Part shown: piece after piece, positions 42,978 to 53,045 of the stretch | Numbering within the stretch: the first letter of the stretch is position 1 | Layout: every line of letters starts with the position of its first letter | Source: Nilaparvata lugens | Lineage: Eukaryota > Arthropoda > Insecta > Hemiptera > Delphacidae | DNA length: 64,000 nt | Assembly: GCF_014356525.2 (NCBI RefSeq) | Contig: NC_052517.1 | Span: 1,541,436-1,605,435 of the forward strand | Direction: 5' to 3' | Notes under the pieces: model-generated | Told to the model about the DNA's origin: nothing | The model's input: only the letters and a program-made list of their open reading frames with translations | Databases searched by the model: none | Program-made: the position numbers and the translations under genes

Positions 42978-44342
42978 TCATGGAAACCTACTCTCTCCAA
43001 CAAACGCTGAGGACGAATTTCTGCCCTGAGGTGTTGCTCCCGATTTGGGCGAATAGTGGTGCGATCGTGATGCCCTAAAATTTAGCTGCGACGCCGGGTG
43101 TGGCGGTCGCCATTTCGGGGAGCTGTCCTCGTCACTCATGTAGCCACCATTCGTCCTCGAGTGACCTTGAGCTGATGACCTTGGATGACCTTCGGGCACT
43201 CCTCTTCCTTTTGGATGACCATCATTTGAAGACCTTGAGAAGTCTTGTGAAGACCTGAGATGACCTTCGTTCGGGGACGACCTTGGAAAGTCTTGTGAAG
43301 ACCTTAGGTGACCTTCGTTCAGGGACGACCTTGGATGACCTTGATGTGCTTGACCTTGGTAGTCTTGTGACCTTGGATGCCCTTGAAGATCTGTCGGCGA
43401 CCTTGATCGACCTTCAGGTGACCTCGAAAGACCTTGACCCGGTGCACTAGACTTCCGCCATCCCTCCACATACTTCCTGCGCTGTTTCTCATCTTCATCT
43501 TCTGCCACCATTTTCTTCGGGACCTGTTTCTGATGGGGATGTGATTTAGACGAGCTCGACTCACTTGAATCCTCTCCTGATGTCCCCAGACCTTGATCCT
43601 TGTCCAACACAAACTTTCCACAGGTATCACCATTGTACGATGAGATGACCAGACGTGACGGAGGTATGTCTGCGGCCAACCCATGTAACGGAACCCCGCC
43701 GAAATGATGGTGATGTGGTCCCCCCAGCTGTTTCCCTTGGAAGTGCGCTAAGGGATGATTCAGGGCACCTGTGAGACTCGGGTGGGGGATACAGTACGGG
43801 TGGGGAAATGTCTTTTCAATCTCCGACATTTCCCTGCGTTGTTTGGATCTGCCACATGAGTTAGGTCCAAACATGGTTAGGAGCACAGGGAGAAGTAGGA
43901 TACCATGGATGGCCCCGAAAAATACCACCAGGAAAATCATCTTGAAGAAGACTAGGAAGATGTAGCTGTCTGCTAGAACCAGGGCAGCGACACCAAGGAT
44001 AGTCGAGATGGCACCTTGGAAAATCGGAAGACCCAGGGAGTGTAAGGATTCCCGGAGTTTTTCTTCAGGTAATTCAGCCTTGGAGGACATGTACGCATAG
44101 CAGATGTGGGCAGTGAAGTCCACTGAGAACCCAATGCACATGATGAGGTTGATCATTGAGATGGTGTCCAGGTTGACTGACCATAGAGACATATAGCCGG
44201 CCACTCCGGTTTCGATGGAGACGATACAGAAGGCCACCCAAAGTGAGCAGAGGATGTTCGGGATGAAGATGAAGGAGATGATCATCATGATGACTGCGCC
44301 AACTATCATGGCCTGAATAGAGGTGGGGCGGACCAGTTCGAA
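42978..44342 (-). CDS. Patched-related protein (PTCHD3/Ptr-like), terminal exon 9
   Basis: The last of nine exons found for one RND-superfamily, patched-domain membrane protein (joined coding 2779 nt, about 925 residues, N-terminus missing beyond 64000). Acceptor TGATCTGTTGCAG precedes 44342, phase 0; stop TGA at 42980-42978. It encodes 454 residues. After FELVRPTSIQ come five membrane segments (TM8-12 of the RND fold). TM10 carries CIGFSVDFTAH, the second RND-type acidic motif, and TM11-12 end at LLLPVLLTMFGP. About 285 residues of cytoplasmic tail follow, rich in Ser, Arg, His and Pro, with HHHHFGG and tandem GHLRSSQDF-type repeats. Patched-related proteins lack a proven universal substrate; roles in sterol or lipid handling, Hedgehog-type signalling and cuticle biology are known for relatives. 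Drosophila Ptr or the vertebrate PTCHD3 group are the closest I recall; the exact orthologue is not certain. Confidence 0.9.
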   Translation of the reverse strand, partial: FELVRPTSIQAMIVGAVIMMIISFIFIPNILCSLWVAFCIVSIETGVAGYMSLWSVNLDTISMINLIMCIGFSVDFTAHICYAYMSSKAELPEEKLRESLHSLGLPIFQGAISTILGVAALVLADSYIFLVFFKMIFLVVFFGAIHGILLLPVLLTMFGPNSCGRSKQRREMSEIEKTFPHPYCIPHPSLTGALNHPLAHFQGKQLGGPHHHHFGGVPLHGLAADIPPSRLVISSYNGDTCGKFVLDKDQGLGTSGEDSSESSSSKSHPHQKQVPKKMVAEDEDEKQRRKYVEGWRKSSAPGQGLSRSPEGRSRSPTDLQGHPRSQDYQGQAHQGHPRSSLNEGHLRSSQDFPRSSPNEGHLRSSQDFSRSSNDGHPKGRGVPEGHPRSSAQGHSRTNGGYMSDEDSSPKWRPPHPASQLNFRASRSHHYSPKSGATPQGRNSSSAFVGESRFP

Positions 44343-44582
44343 CTGCAACAGATCATGAGAGAGTTGATTATGTTTTTGGAAAGGGCATAATTATTTTGAA
44401 AAAAAGGATAATTTTTTGGAAGAATTTAACTGAATAAATCTATATAATTATTTGCTGGAAACAAAATACAAAAAACTTATTAAAATAGTATAAGCTAGTG
44501 TATCAAACTAAAGTAAATACATGAAAATTCAGGCTCTGCTAATTCATTCAATTATAAATAATCACGAAACTATTTCCTAAAG

Positions 44583-44860
44583 CCATGTCCACACTAAACA
44601 AATGTTCGACAAATATGTTTGTTGAAAAAGTTTGGGCAATTTTATTATGTTTGCCTGTGGCCAGTGTGGACGCATCACCAAACAAAAATATTTGTAAGTG
44701 AGAAGAACAGGTTTTATGCTTTACAGCTGTCAGCTCTGAAAATGTTTGGAAAACAGTAGTGTTTGTTTGACAAACAATGATTGTGCAAACTTTTTAAAAT
44801 GTTTGTCCTGAGCTCCTCAACAAACATGTATGTCGAACATTTGTTCAATGTGGACACAAT
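44583..44860. mobile_element. TIR element (MITE-like) with about 40-bp termini
   Basis: TGTCCACACTAAACAAATGT and onward to TATGTTTGTTGA is inverted at the right end (TCAACAAACATGTATGTCGA and onward to TTCAATGTGGACA). The interior of about 190 bp is non-coding and has many TGTTTG/CAAACA words. Confidence 0.8.
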
Positions 44861-44955
44861 ATAATATATAATATATAATATATAATATATAATATATAAT
44901 ATATAATATATAATATATATATATTATATATTATATATTATATATAATATAATAT
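44861..44955. repeat. (ATAATAT)n palindromic AT tract
   Basis: ATAATATATAATATATAATA repeats turn into TATATTATATATTATATATT, forming a self-complementary hairpin of about 90 bp next to the TIR element. Confidence 0.85.
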
Positions 44956-45247
44956 TCATTATGAATAAAGATAACATTAGGAAGAGAATGAAGGGTTTTG
45001 TTCTACAAATGTTTTAGGAAGTGTTTTAGGAAGAAAGTAATAAAATGTAGGAAATGTGATTGGCCACGATTGGCTAATTCTCGAACGCCCAATATGGTCT
45101 CACCCTAACAATATAACTTAACTAATAACTTTTGAGATTAGCTGCCGTGCCAACCCGTCTGAAAATGCCTGAAAAACGCCCAATACAGTCTCTTGTTAAC
45201 AATAAAACTAAACGAATAACTTTTGAGATTAGCTGACAGTGTTTTAC

Positions 45248-45457
45248 CTGATCGAAATAGACGAAATAGGGATGAAAGACGCTGACATTCAGATGTGACT
45301 CATGGCAGATTCGTCTCAGATCGCGGACCATGTCTTTCTCGGCATTTCCGTCGCTGATGTTGACTGCCTGAATCATGAAGCGAGATGCCACTATTTGCGA
45401 TCCATCGTCACTGAATTTCACATCCAACGAAAACGGGTTCGGTTTGAATAGCCAGAT
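45248..45457 (-). CDS. Patched-related protein, exon 8
   Basis: 210 nt, phase 0 at both ends. Acceptor CCTCTATTTCAG before 45457 and donor CAG|GTAAAA after 45248. It encodes the distal second extracellular domain: IWLFKPNPFSLDVKF at the start, then a segment with the NIS sequon, and HPYFVYFDQ at the end. HPYFVYFDQ joins FELVRPTS of exon 9, the usual lead-in to TM8 in patched-related proteins. Confidence 0.88.
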
Positions 45458-45734
45458 CTGAAATAGAGGGACAGAAAAGTTACAGTTTGAATTTCACATC
45501 CAACAAAAACGGGAAAAATCATAGTTTGTCACTGAATTTCACCTCCAACGAAAACGGGTGGCTTTGAATAGCCAAGCTAAAGAGAAGGCAGGCCACGGAA
45601 AAGGAGCAATAATTATTACTGACTAAAAGGAAACCCGTGCTCCGCAAGGGTCTATTGACTAACTGAAAACTTGATGTAATGAAATCTTTAACAATTGCAA
45701 TTAGGCCTATAACCATCCTCGGTTAATCAAGGCT

Positions 45735-45918
45735 CACCTCACACTTAGGCGACTGAGGTGGAGAAGAGACTGGACTCTAGTGGAGAGCATGTGTTTCCAA
45801 ATGGTGACACTCAGACCAGTCGATTCTAGTCTCCGCGACGTCACCATTTCAAAACACATGCTCTCCACTAGAGTCCAGTCTCTTCTCGACCTGAGTCGCA
45901 TAAGTGTGAGTTGAGCCT
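45735..45918. mobile_element. Inverted-repeat MITE 'O'
   Basis: Arms of about 80 bp: CTCACACTTAGGCGACT with GAGAAGAGACTGGACTCTAG and GAGAGCATGTGTTT, mirrored as AAACACATGCTCTC, CTAGAGTCCAGTCTCTTCTC and AGTCGCATAAGTGTGAG. Loop of about 25 bp. Confidence 0.8.
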
Positions 45919-45926
45919 ATTGTTCG

Positions 45927-46083
45927 TACAGATTTACGCGCCGCAAACATGAGCAATTCACTTTTAATCAGATGATGCCAAGCTTTTTATATCTGTATCT
46001 TACCGTTTCTGTAGAAATACAGATATAGTCAGCTGATTAAAAGTGAATTGCTCATGTTCGCGGCGCGTAAATCTGTACGAACC
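45927..46083. mobile_element. Inverted-repeat MITE 'P'
   Basis: TTCGTACAGATTTACGCGCC, then ACATGAGCAATTCACTTTTA at the left, mirrored at the right, ending CGCGTAAATCTGTACGAA. Arms of about 50 bp, immediately after MITE O. Confidence 0.8.
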
Positions 46084-46267
46084 TTTAGAATCTATATGCA
46101 AAAGTTAATCAGTTGAGTAGTTGAGACGTGATTCGTGAATTTCCCATCCCCTACGTGGATAAGCCAGTTATTTATTTTATTATAGTATAGATTATTATAT
46201 TAAAACAGTAGACTTTAGCGTTGTTTATGATGTTATTAGATTAGATTATATTGATGTTATCGGTTTA

Positions 46268-47096
46268 TTTTTACTTTCCTTGCCATATACCATAGGTAAG
46301 GAAAGTATTGCTCTCCGGAAAAAATTAAGGTACCCCAATTTTTAAATTCCTATACGTTTCAAGGTCCCCTGAGTTCAGAAAAGTTGTTTTTGGGTATTGG
46401 TCTGTATGTGTGTGTGTGTGTGTGTATGAGTGTATGTGTGTCTGTGTACACGATATCTTATCTCCCAATTATTAACGGAATGACTTGAAATTCAGAACTT
46501 GAGGTCCTTACAATATAAGGATCCGACACGAACAATTTCGATCAAATGCAATTCAAGATGGCGGCTAAAATGGCGAAAATGTTGTCAAAAACAGGGTTCT
46601 TCGTGATTTCCTCGAAAACGGCTCCAACGATTTTTATCAAATTTACAACTAGAATAGTTATTGATAAGCTCTATCAACTGCCACAAGTCCCATATCTGTA
46701 AAAATTTCAAGAGCTCCGCCTGATTTAGATTTTCAATTATCAGGCTTCAGATATAATTTAAACGAAAAATTTTGAGTGAGAAAGATTCAGCATGAGAATC
46801 TCTACAATTAATGTTTAGTAACATTTTCACCTAAAATTGAAAATAAGCTTGAAATCCGAGAAAATGTGATTATTTCAATTGCAAACTGTTGGCAACTGTT
46901 GATTCTATTAAATCATTCACTATGAAGATATAGCAGACCTCGTGTGTCCTCAGCGTTATTGCCCTGTCACCAGCTGGCTCAAATCTTTGAATTGTAGACT
47001 TGAGATGCTCGTAAACACTAGCGTCAGGTGATCAATTTTCATAACGGCAAGGAAAGTTGTGTGAGTGCGCCACACTAGATTTTTACCAATACTCTT
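46268..47096 (-). repeat. Interspersed repeat D, copy 2
   Basis: Reverse counterpart of 2600-3595, from TACTTTCCTTGCCATATACC to CTTTCCTTGCCGTTATG reversed and GTGTGAGTGCGCCACAC. It contains a (TG)n run at 46407-46424. About 170 bp shorter than copy 1. Confidence 0.65.
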
Positions 47097-47195
47097 AATA
47101 ATAATATTCACTTACTATCTCCCAAATTATACTTATACTTATTAAATTATACTTATTATCTCCCAAATCTAGATGAAATTAAGGAATGGTTATTT

Positions 47196-47480
47196 GATTG
47201 ATTGATTGAGTACTTTATTATTATGTAGATTACAATATACTGGCTTATACACTTATATACAATAGCTTACAATACAGCAAAATTATAGATGAATTTACAT
47301 AATATAGACTAAGAAAATAATTATTGAACTGTATATGATATGAAAAAGTAATTTGTAATATAATAACTATAGATATTATATTGTTATGCATCTACATAAA
47401 TTGGCGGAGCTTTGGACATATCAATGTCCATTCTTCGGAAAGAATATTAAAAATATCCTCCCCACTAACTCTCTACCAAA
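47196..47480 (-). mobile_element. Retroposon end A, copy 16
   Basis: Full reverse copy in intron 7, about 75 bp 3' of exon 7. It continues into AAACGTTAATTTAATTAATT like other long copies. Confidence 0.7.
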
Positions 47481-47556
47481 ACGTTAATTTAATTAATTAA
47501 ACTAAGGATTTGAGGGAGTATTGTGAACACTCTTAGGTGTACTCCGAACCACCCAC

Positions 47557-47769
47557 CTCGTGTAGAGCCTTGATGAAATCAGGTTCCGTGCTGATAGACA
47601 CATTGAGATAGTCAGCATTTCGCTCGACATATGAGACAAAGCTACGCAGCCAGGACTCTGTGTAGAGGGAGGTCGAGATGTAGGGCGATGCCTCGAATGT
47701 ACGGGTCAGGTTCTCCACCTCCTGTTGGACCACGGGGTCACTGTAGTTCAGGGGGCCGCTTAGGATTAC
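47557..47769 (-). CDS. Patched-related protein, exon 7
   Basis: 213 nt, phase 0 at both ends. Acceptor TTCCTGTTTTAAG before 47769 and donor GAG|GTGGGT after 47557. It encodes VILSGPLNYSDPVVQQEVEN at the start. An NYS and an NLT sequon, an NVS sequon and DFIKALHE follow, which joins IWLFKPNP of exon 8. It belongs to the second extracellular domain. Confidence 0.88.
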
Positions 47770-47797
47770 CTTAAAACAGGAAAATATACAATTATAA

Positions 47798-48671
47798 ATG
47801 AATCAAATATATATTTTATCTAGAGTTGAACGAATACAACTAAGAACATTAAAATGTATAACTACCAGAATTCCTTATGTTAACAATATTGATCCATACA
47901 AGCCACGCAGCTTACAAATATTCTATCATACATTATCGCCCAAACATTTCTATCTTTTCAAAATTGTAATACTCCACAAAGAAAATTTATACTATAGACT
48001 CCTTACTCCTCCCTCACCCTACAATTTAAGATCTCCGTCAATATATGTAGTACCCAGATCCAATAATATTTATGGTAGAAGATCCCTACATTATGTAATT
48101 CCCTACTTATTCAACAGACTACCTCCAAATATTCGTGATTACTCCAAGAAGGATGTAATGTTGTATCTCAATAATAACAGCACAATCAATTTATAAAATT
48201 AATAATATTACAAACGTACTCATAATTTAAGAAACGTCAAGTTAAAAAAACGACAGCATATGCTTACATTATTAGTATTTTTCAATTTTTGCTGGCTGAA
48301 GATTTGAAATTTTCCTTTTATTGTCACTGCCGCCTGCCTCAACGATAAAAATGTACTATTACTTGTGTAAAACAATTTTTCCCTTATTATTTCATTCCTT
48401 TCTAATTAATTTTCATTTTTCCCTTTTTTCATTACTGTAATTCAGTATCAAAATCTGATGCATATTTCTTATTTTATTTTTGCATTTTGTATCAGTTTTC
48501 TTTCATTTTTTACTTAAAATCTTTGAAGTGTAATATTTATTTTGTCTAAGTTTATTTATCTTTTGTAACTCATTTTTTTTCCTGTAACTGGGCACCCGCC
48601 GAAAAACCTTTGGGTTTGGCAGGACCCTCAACTGTTTGAATTGTGAATAAAATTTTGATTTGATTTGATCT
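47798..48671 (+). mobile_element. LINE 3' fragment (jockey/CR1-type RT C-terminus)
   Basis: An open frame of about 130 codons (47798-48196) with IDPYKPRSLQIFYHTLSP, VVPRSNNIYGRRSLHYVIPY and LFNRLPPNIRD. This is the conserved end of reverse transcriptases in this LINE class, where 'R.N..YG.RSL.Y..P.L.N.LP' is usual. A non-coding 3' UTR follows, ending AATAAAATTTTGATTTGATT (48648-48671). 5'-truncated and antisense to its host intron 6. Confidence 0.75.
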
Positions 48672-48688
48672 GATAGAATTTTTAAATT

Positions 48689-49315
48689 ATGGCATTCAGA
48701 GGCAAATATCCGGTCAGATCAAAAATTGTTATTAATAATACAGTTTTGGAACAAGTTTCTCAATATACATATCTAGGAAGTGACATTAGCTACAAAGATG
48801 AATTAGATATTGAGAAGAAAATAGGAAAGTTTCAAATGATATGTGGAAATATCAGCAGGACTTTGGGTAAAAAAGCTACAACAGATACAATTATGAAATT
48901 GTATAAGGTAATGGCCGCTCCAGTCCTCCTCTATGGTAGTGAATCATGGGTTACTACGAAGCCACTTGAAAGTAGAGTGCAGGCAGCCGAGATGAGATTT
49001 CTCCGAAGAACCAAGGGATGTGACAGAAGAGATCATTTCAGGAATGAAGATATTAGGAAAGAATTGAAAATCTGCAGCATGAATGAAAGAGTTACGGAGA
49101 ATCGGCATCAATGGAGGGAGCATGTTCAAAGAATGTCAGCTGAAAGAATACCATTTAAAGTATATAATTATCAGCCAGTAGGCAAAAGAGATGTTGGCAG
49201 ACCACGCAAGCGTTGGCAATAATAGAATTTTTTATGTTTATTTGAATAATTGGCTTGATGTGAGTCGGAACAGGTTAAAGCTTAATCCTTGTTTGTAAGA
49301 AGAAGAAGAAGAAGA
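48689..49315 (+). mobile_element. LINE 3' fragment (RTE-like RT C-terminus)
   Basis: A 177-codon open frame. YTYLGSDI, LYKVMAAPVLLYGSESW, AEMRFLRRTKGC, the HQWREHVQRM block, and PVGKRDVGRPRKRW are the standard landmarks of the RTE/craniofacial-development-like RT tail. The 3' UTR has GTCGGAACAGG and ends in (AAG)n at 49297-49313. Still open although truncated, so fairly young. In intron 6. Confidence 0.8.
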
Positions 49316-49655
49316 TGAATCTGATAGAATAATAATTGAAGTACAATAGGCTATGATATAAATAATAATGTAGAAACAATGAAAAGATAAGATTTATGTT
49401 ATGGCCACCTCCCACTGGCGTGAGATAGTGGGACTGTCGGTCCCGGCTGAAGTATGACAGTGGTTAGGCCCATTGACGGCTTAGATTATAATATATTCAG
49501 GCGGTGGGACCTTCCCGCAAGGGACTCCCCACCAATAAAAGCCATACAAATTTACTTTTTTACTGTCGTGATTATGTTTTCATGATAATTGAGATCTATA
49601 ATTGTTTCCAGTTTGTTAAGTTTTCAATTAGACCCTTCCAGAGCAAGAGTTACCA
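49316..49655 (+). other. Probable retroposon 3' end, then a K fragment
   Basis: ACCTCCCACTGGCGTGAGAT and GGTGGGACCTTCCCGCAAGG, ending CCACCAATAAAAGCCATAC (about 49405-49548), reads like a LINE 3' UTR with an AATAAA-type end. 49600-49652 is a K-family end (TCAATTAGACCCTTCCAGAG). No gene. Confidence 0.35.
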
Positions 49656-50025
49656 GCTATAGTGAGGTCCACGTTATAATGGCAGTGTTTGATTAGCAAT
49701 GGTGTTGCTATCCATGTCTATCATTCTACAAAGCAGATAGCTCTATCCTGTTTTGTATCAAATTATGTTGTTGTGCATCAAGCTGGGATGATACTGTATC
49801 ATATTGTGTTGATACTGTATCATGTGTAACAAAGCAGATGGCGCTATCTCTTTCACGCATTGCGATGTTGCCACATCGTTTATCAACAATGTAGAAGCTC
49901 AACTAATTGACAAAATATTTAATATCAATCATGGAAATTAACTATTACATCTTTAAAAAATATATTTTTATTGACAGATGAAATATGATTGACTATTTTC
50001 AACAATAATGAACAGTTAAATAATT
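49656..50025 (+). mobile_element. Element B left end with one satellite-type segment
   Basis: TATAGTGAGGTCCACGTTAT terminus, TATCAAATTATGTTGTTGTG segment, then a switch at about 49825 back into B interior (ATGTTGCCACATCGTTTATC and onward). The right terminus is missing. Confidence 0.65.
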
Positions 50026-50074
50026 CATGAGTTGATATGCCATGTTATTTATCTCTTTTCTGTATAGGGCTACT

Positions 50075-51215
50075 TGTAATAAAAATAGAAAGAAAAATAA
50101 AAAACTCAGTACCCTTTTTGTTAAATTATTTAATCACAACATGTTTCAACATTGATGTCATTTTAATTTATCACATTCTACTATCACATTATCAAACTAC
50201 TGATTGGGACAGAATCAACAGGATAAACCCAAAACTGTTACTCTCCCTTATTTTGATAGAAAATAGTCCAAATAATGAGGTTATGAAAACACTTTTTCGC
50301 CCCACTTGGATGTAATGAGCTGGTTTTCGTGCGTCATATGGAGGCCGAAAATGATTGTTTTCTGACCAGGCCGGTAAAAGTTTTGCGGCCCTAGGGCTGT
50401 AAAATAACCTTGAAGTCAGCTGATTCTGATTTGATGTGAACGTGTTTACAAAATGGTTTATGAAACGGAATCAGTTTATGCTTCTACAATTGAATAAGTA
50501 TTCTGCAATGAGATACTATCATTTTATTTGGATGAATAAAATACAGATAAGATATATATTATAAACTATTCAAATTCGATTTTCAGAGTAGGATAGAACT
50601 TCTAACCTAAACTTCCGAAGTCAACGACAAGCATTGTTGACGTTGACATTCAGATTGGCCAAATTTCAAGTGTGCTAAAACAGCTGATCAAAAAACTTTT
50701 CATTATTTGTGTTTATCATTCAAGAATCAAAACATTTAGAATAATAATAATCTATTGTCATTTGGAAGAATAAAAAGTATAAACTCAACCTCTTACATAA
50801 TTGAATATAATCTTTTAGGTTATTTAGACAAATCAGAATAAAAAATAAAAATACTTGGACAATTTCCTGATATTCAGATTACCTCTGATTTGCTAGAGCC
50901 ATGACCTTCCTGTTTTGCTTTTGGAAGTGCCTAATAAACAATTATTCTCATATTTATATTGTTTATTTTTCTGTGTGGCGAAAAATAACGCTCTCACCAT
51001 GGGCAAAAATGTTTTTCCGGCTATCAATGTTTTTTAGTCGGCTACCAATGTTTTATACGGCCTCGGACTTGAAAACCGATTTAGAGCCGGAAAAGTCTCA
51101 TTTTCGGCCCTAGGTGCGAAATATACTATTATGAAGATAAAAAATATACTTGTATTTTCAAGTGATATCACTCAAAAAGGGTACTAAGGTTTTTATTTTA
51201 TTTCTATTTTTTATA
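50075..51215. mobile_element. Fold-back element L, copy 3, with nested sequence
   Basis: ATAAAAAACTCAGTACCCTT on the left and AAAAGGGTACTAAGGTTTTT on the right, 1.1 kb apart. The interior includes a repeat with CGGCCCTAGGGCTG (50390), GGCAAAAATGTTTTTCCGGC and ACGGCCTCGGACTTGAAAAC (50900-51115). That repeat recurs in reverse at 60955-61130. Confidence 0.55.
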
Positions 51216-51479
51216 ATTCATGAGATATAGCAGTATGAGCTGTTAGGGTGGCAAGGCTGAGATCTGGCAACCCTTTTCTCCTATCTTCCTACACAAACAT
51301 TATAACCTGCACCTTACTATAGTAAATAATTAACTAATCATTGTGAAACTCCCCATAAATTTTCACCTGTATTGTATCTATTGTCTATGAATAAATGAAA
51401 TAAATAAAATGAATGGAATAAATGAAATAAATGGAGGTTTTCCCTATCGTGAAACAAATAATTAATGGTCAATTGAGTA

Positions 51480-52040
51480 GGAGTCAGTTTTCTCCTCTGT
51501 AGTAGGAGGAGGAAGTGCAGAAGAAGAAGAAAAAAAGGAAGAGAATGATGAAGAAGGAAAGAAGAAGAACGATAAAATATGAGGAATAAGATGTATGAGG
51601 CGGGTGAGAGAAGGCGGAAAGAATATTAAAGAGGCAGATGAAAAATTATTGAAAGAAGAAGGAGAAAAAGAGGAGTGCAAGAAGGAGGAGAAGGGGGAGG
51701 ATGGGGAGGACGAGAAGGCGGAGAAGGAAGAGGAAAAGGATGTGGAATGGAAGTAGGAGTATAAGAAGGATGAAGAGGAAGAGGAGGAGGAGGAGGAGGA
51801 TGAGAAGGAGAAGGTGGATGATAAGGAGGTGAATGAGGAGGAGGCGGAGATTGATTGATTGATTGATTATATGCCTTTATTAGGGCGAAATTAGGACTCC
51901 TGGTCCTCTCTGCCACACAACCCTTAGAAGAAGAATAAGAAGAAGTAGAAGAAGAAGAAGAAGAATGGGAAGAAGATGATGATGATTAAGAAGAAGACGA
52001 AGAAATATGTGAAAGAGAAGGAGGGGGAGGAGAAGGATTG
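51480..52040. repeat. Polypurine tract (GGA/GAA)
   Basis: Purine-rich on plus for most of 51495-52035. A Q retroposon end (51851-51925, reverse) is embedded. In intron 6, ending about 60 bp from exon 6. Confidence 0.85.
51851..51925 (-). mobile_element. Retroposon end Q, copy 3
   Basis: GATTGATTGATTGATTATAT tail, CCTTTATTAGGGCG, then CTCCTGGTCCTCTCTGCCAC. Confidence 0.55.
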
Positions 52041-52097
52041 GTATGATTGGGTGTATTAGATGATAAATATAAAATAAATTGTTGATATTATATTTAC

Positions 52098-52305
52098 CTG
52101 CATTCTGTAGGGAAACTCCCTAAAATAGAAGTCTTCCCTATCATAGAACTCAATAGAGTATGAATCAGCCTTGGACAATTTTCTCCTCTGTAATCCTTCC
52201 TTGATGCAAGTAATACCATAGCAGGCTCCAGCCAGATACGCCATGAAAACCAGCAGAATCAGCATTTTCACCTGCCATTTGTTCAGGTAGTAGGTCAGGG
52301 TATCT
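52098..52305 (-). CDS. Patched-related protein, exon 6
   Basis: 208 nt, entry phase 2 (one base completes the codon started in exon 5), exit phase 0. Acceptor TTGTTTTCCGCAG before 52305 and donor CAG|GTAAAT after 52098. It encodes DTLTYYLNKWQVK, then TM7 (MLILLVFMAYLAGACYGI), and the start of the second extracellular domain (CIKEGLQRRKL, DFYFREFPYRMQ). Confidence 0.9.
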
Positions 52306-52516
52306 CTGCGGAAAACAATTCAACTATTTCAAAAATCAAAAACAGATAACTACATAACTGAGAATGAAATTATTACAAAAATGAGAGAAATAAATCAAAA
52401 TTTATGAATCACAGTACACGTTTCATAGCTTTGCCTTCTTGACTTTGTTCTTTGGAACGGCATATAGACAAGGTATGGTTCGCGGGGTAATATTCTTACT
52501 TTTCCAAAAACATCAG

Positions 52517-52942
52517 GCTCCAGAGACCCTAGACCCCTAGATGGAGGAAACTCCCTACACACAGATATTCTTCATGAATGAGAGAGTTGCAACGTATCAC
52601 CATAGAGAAACAATAGCATAAGTAGATATCCCATGGCGTATGTCGCAACTTTTACTGTTAACTCAAGCCGATTACTGTTGATTATTGTAGATTTTTACTG
52701 TTTTGACCGGGTAAGAGCGTATGAATGGCACAATATGAGAGACTACCAGCGTCATAAAGCTTCACGGGAAAGAACTACGTGGACTATCGGCTTGAGATAA
52801 CAGTAAAAGTGGCGACATACGCCATGGGATATCTACTTATGCTATTGTTTCTCCATGGTGATACGTTGCAACTCTCTCATTCATGAAGAATATCTGTGTG
52901 TAGGGAGTTTCCTCCATCTAGGGGATCTAGGGTCTCTGGAGC
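52517..52942. repeat. Long inverted repeat, arms about 157 bp
   Basis: Left arm 52517-52672 (GCTCCAGAGACCC to CTCAAGCCGAT) and right arm 52785-52942 (ATCGGCTTGAG to GGGTCTCTGGAGC) are nearly identical when inverted, around a 112-bp loop. It contains family C words (TAGCATAAGTAGATATCCCA). In intron 5, about 210 bp upstream of exon 6. Confidence 0.85.
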
Positions 52943-52971
52943 TTATGCTATTGTTAATCTATGGTATCACC

Positions 52972-53045
52972 AACAATTGAAAGAGCATGTTGAACGAATA
53001 TCGGCTGATAGGCTGTGTTGTGATAAAAGGAAGTAACTCCAAAAA
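52972..53045 (+). mobile_element. Tiny LINE RT fragment
   Basis: CAATTGAAAGAGCATGTTGA reads KEHVERISADRL, the short conserved block near the RT C-terminus. The 86-bp tandem repeat begins where it stops. Confidence 0.45.

Larger units (their letters stand above)
44343..45247 (-). other. Intron 8 of the patched-related gene
   Basis: Donor CAG|GTAAAACA at 45247 and acceptor TTGCAG at 44343. It contains a TIR element and an AT tract, listed separately. The open frame runs on past the donor without coding character. Confidence 0.8.
45600..46200 (-). mobile_element. Helitron-like K copy split by two palindromic MITEs
   Basis: The K end (GGAAACCCGTGCTCCGCAAG, about 45608-45725) and the K start (CAGTTGAGTAGTTGAGACGT to TTATTATAGTATAGA, about 46085-46196) flank two inserted inverted-repeat elements. 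It lies in intron 7. Confidence 0.55.

Noticed and set aside
48689..49222. 177-codon frame as a host gene
   Set aside because: The residues match the C-terminal landmarks of LINE reverse transcriptases; it is a retrotransposon fragment.
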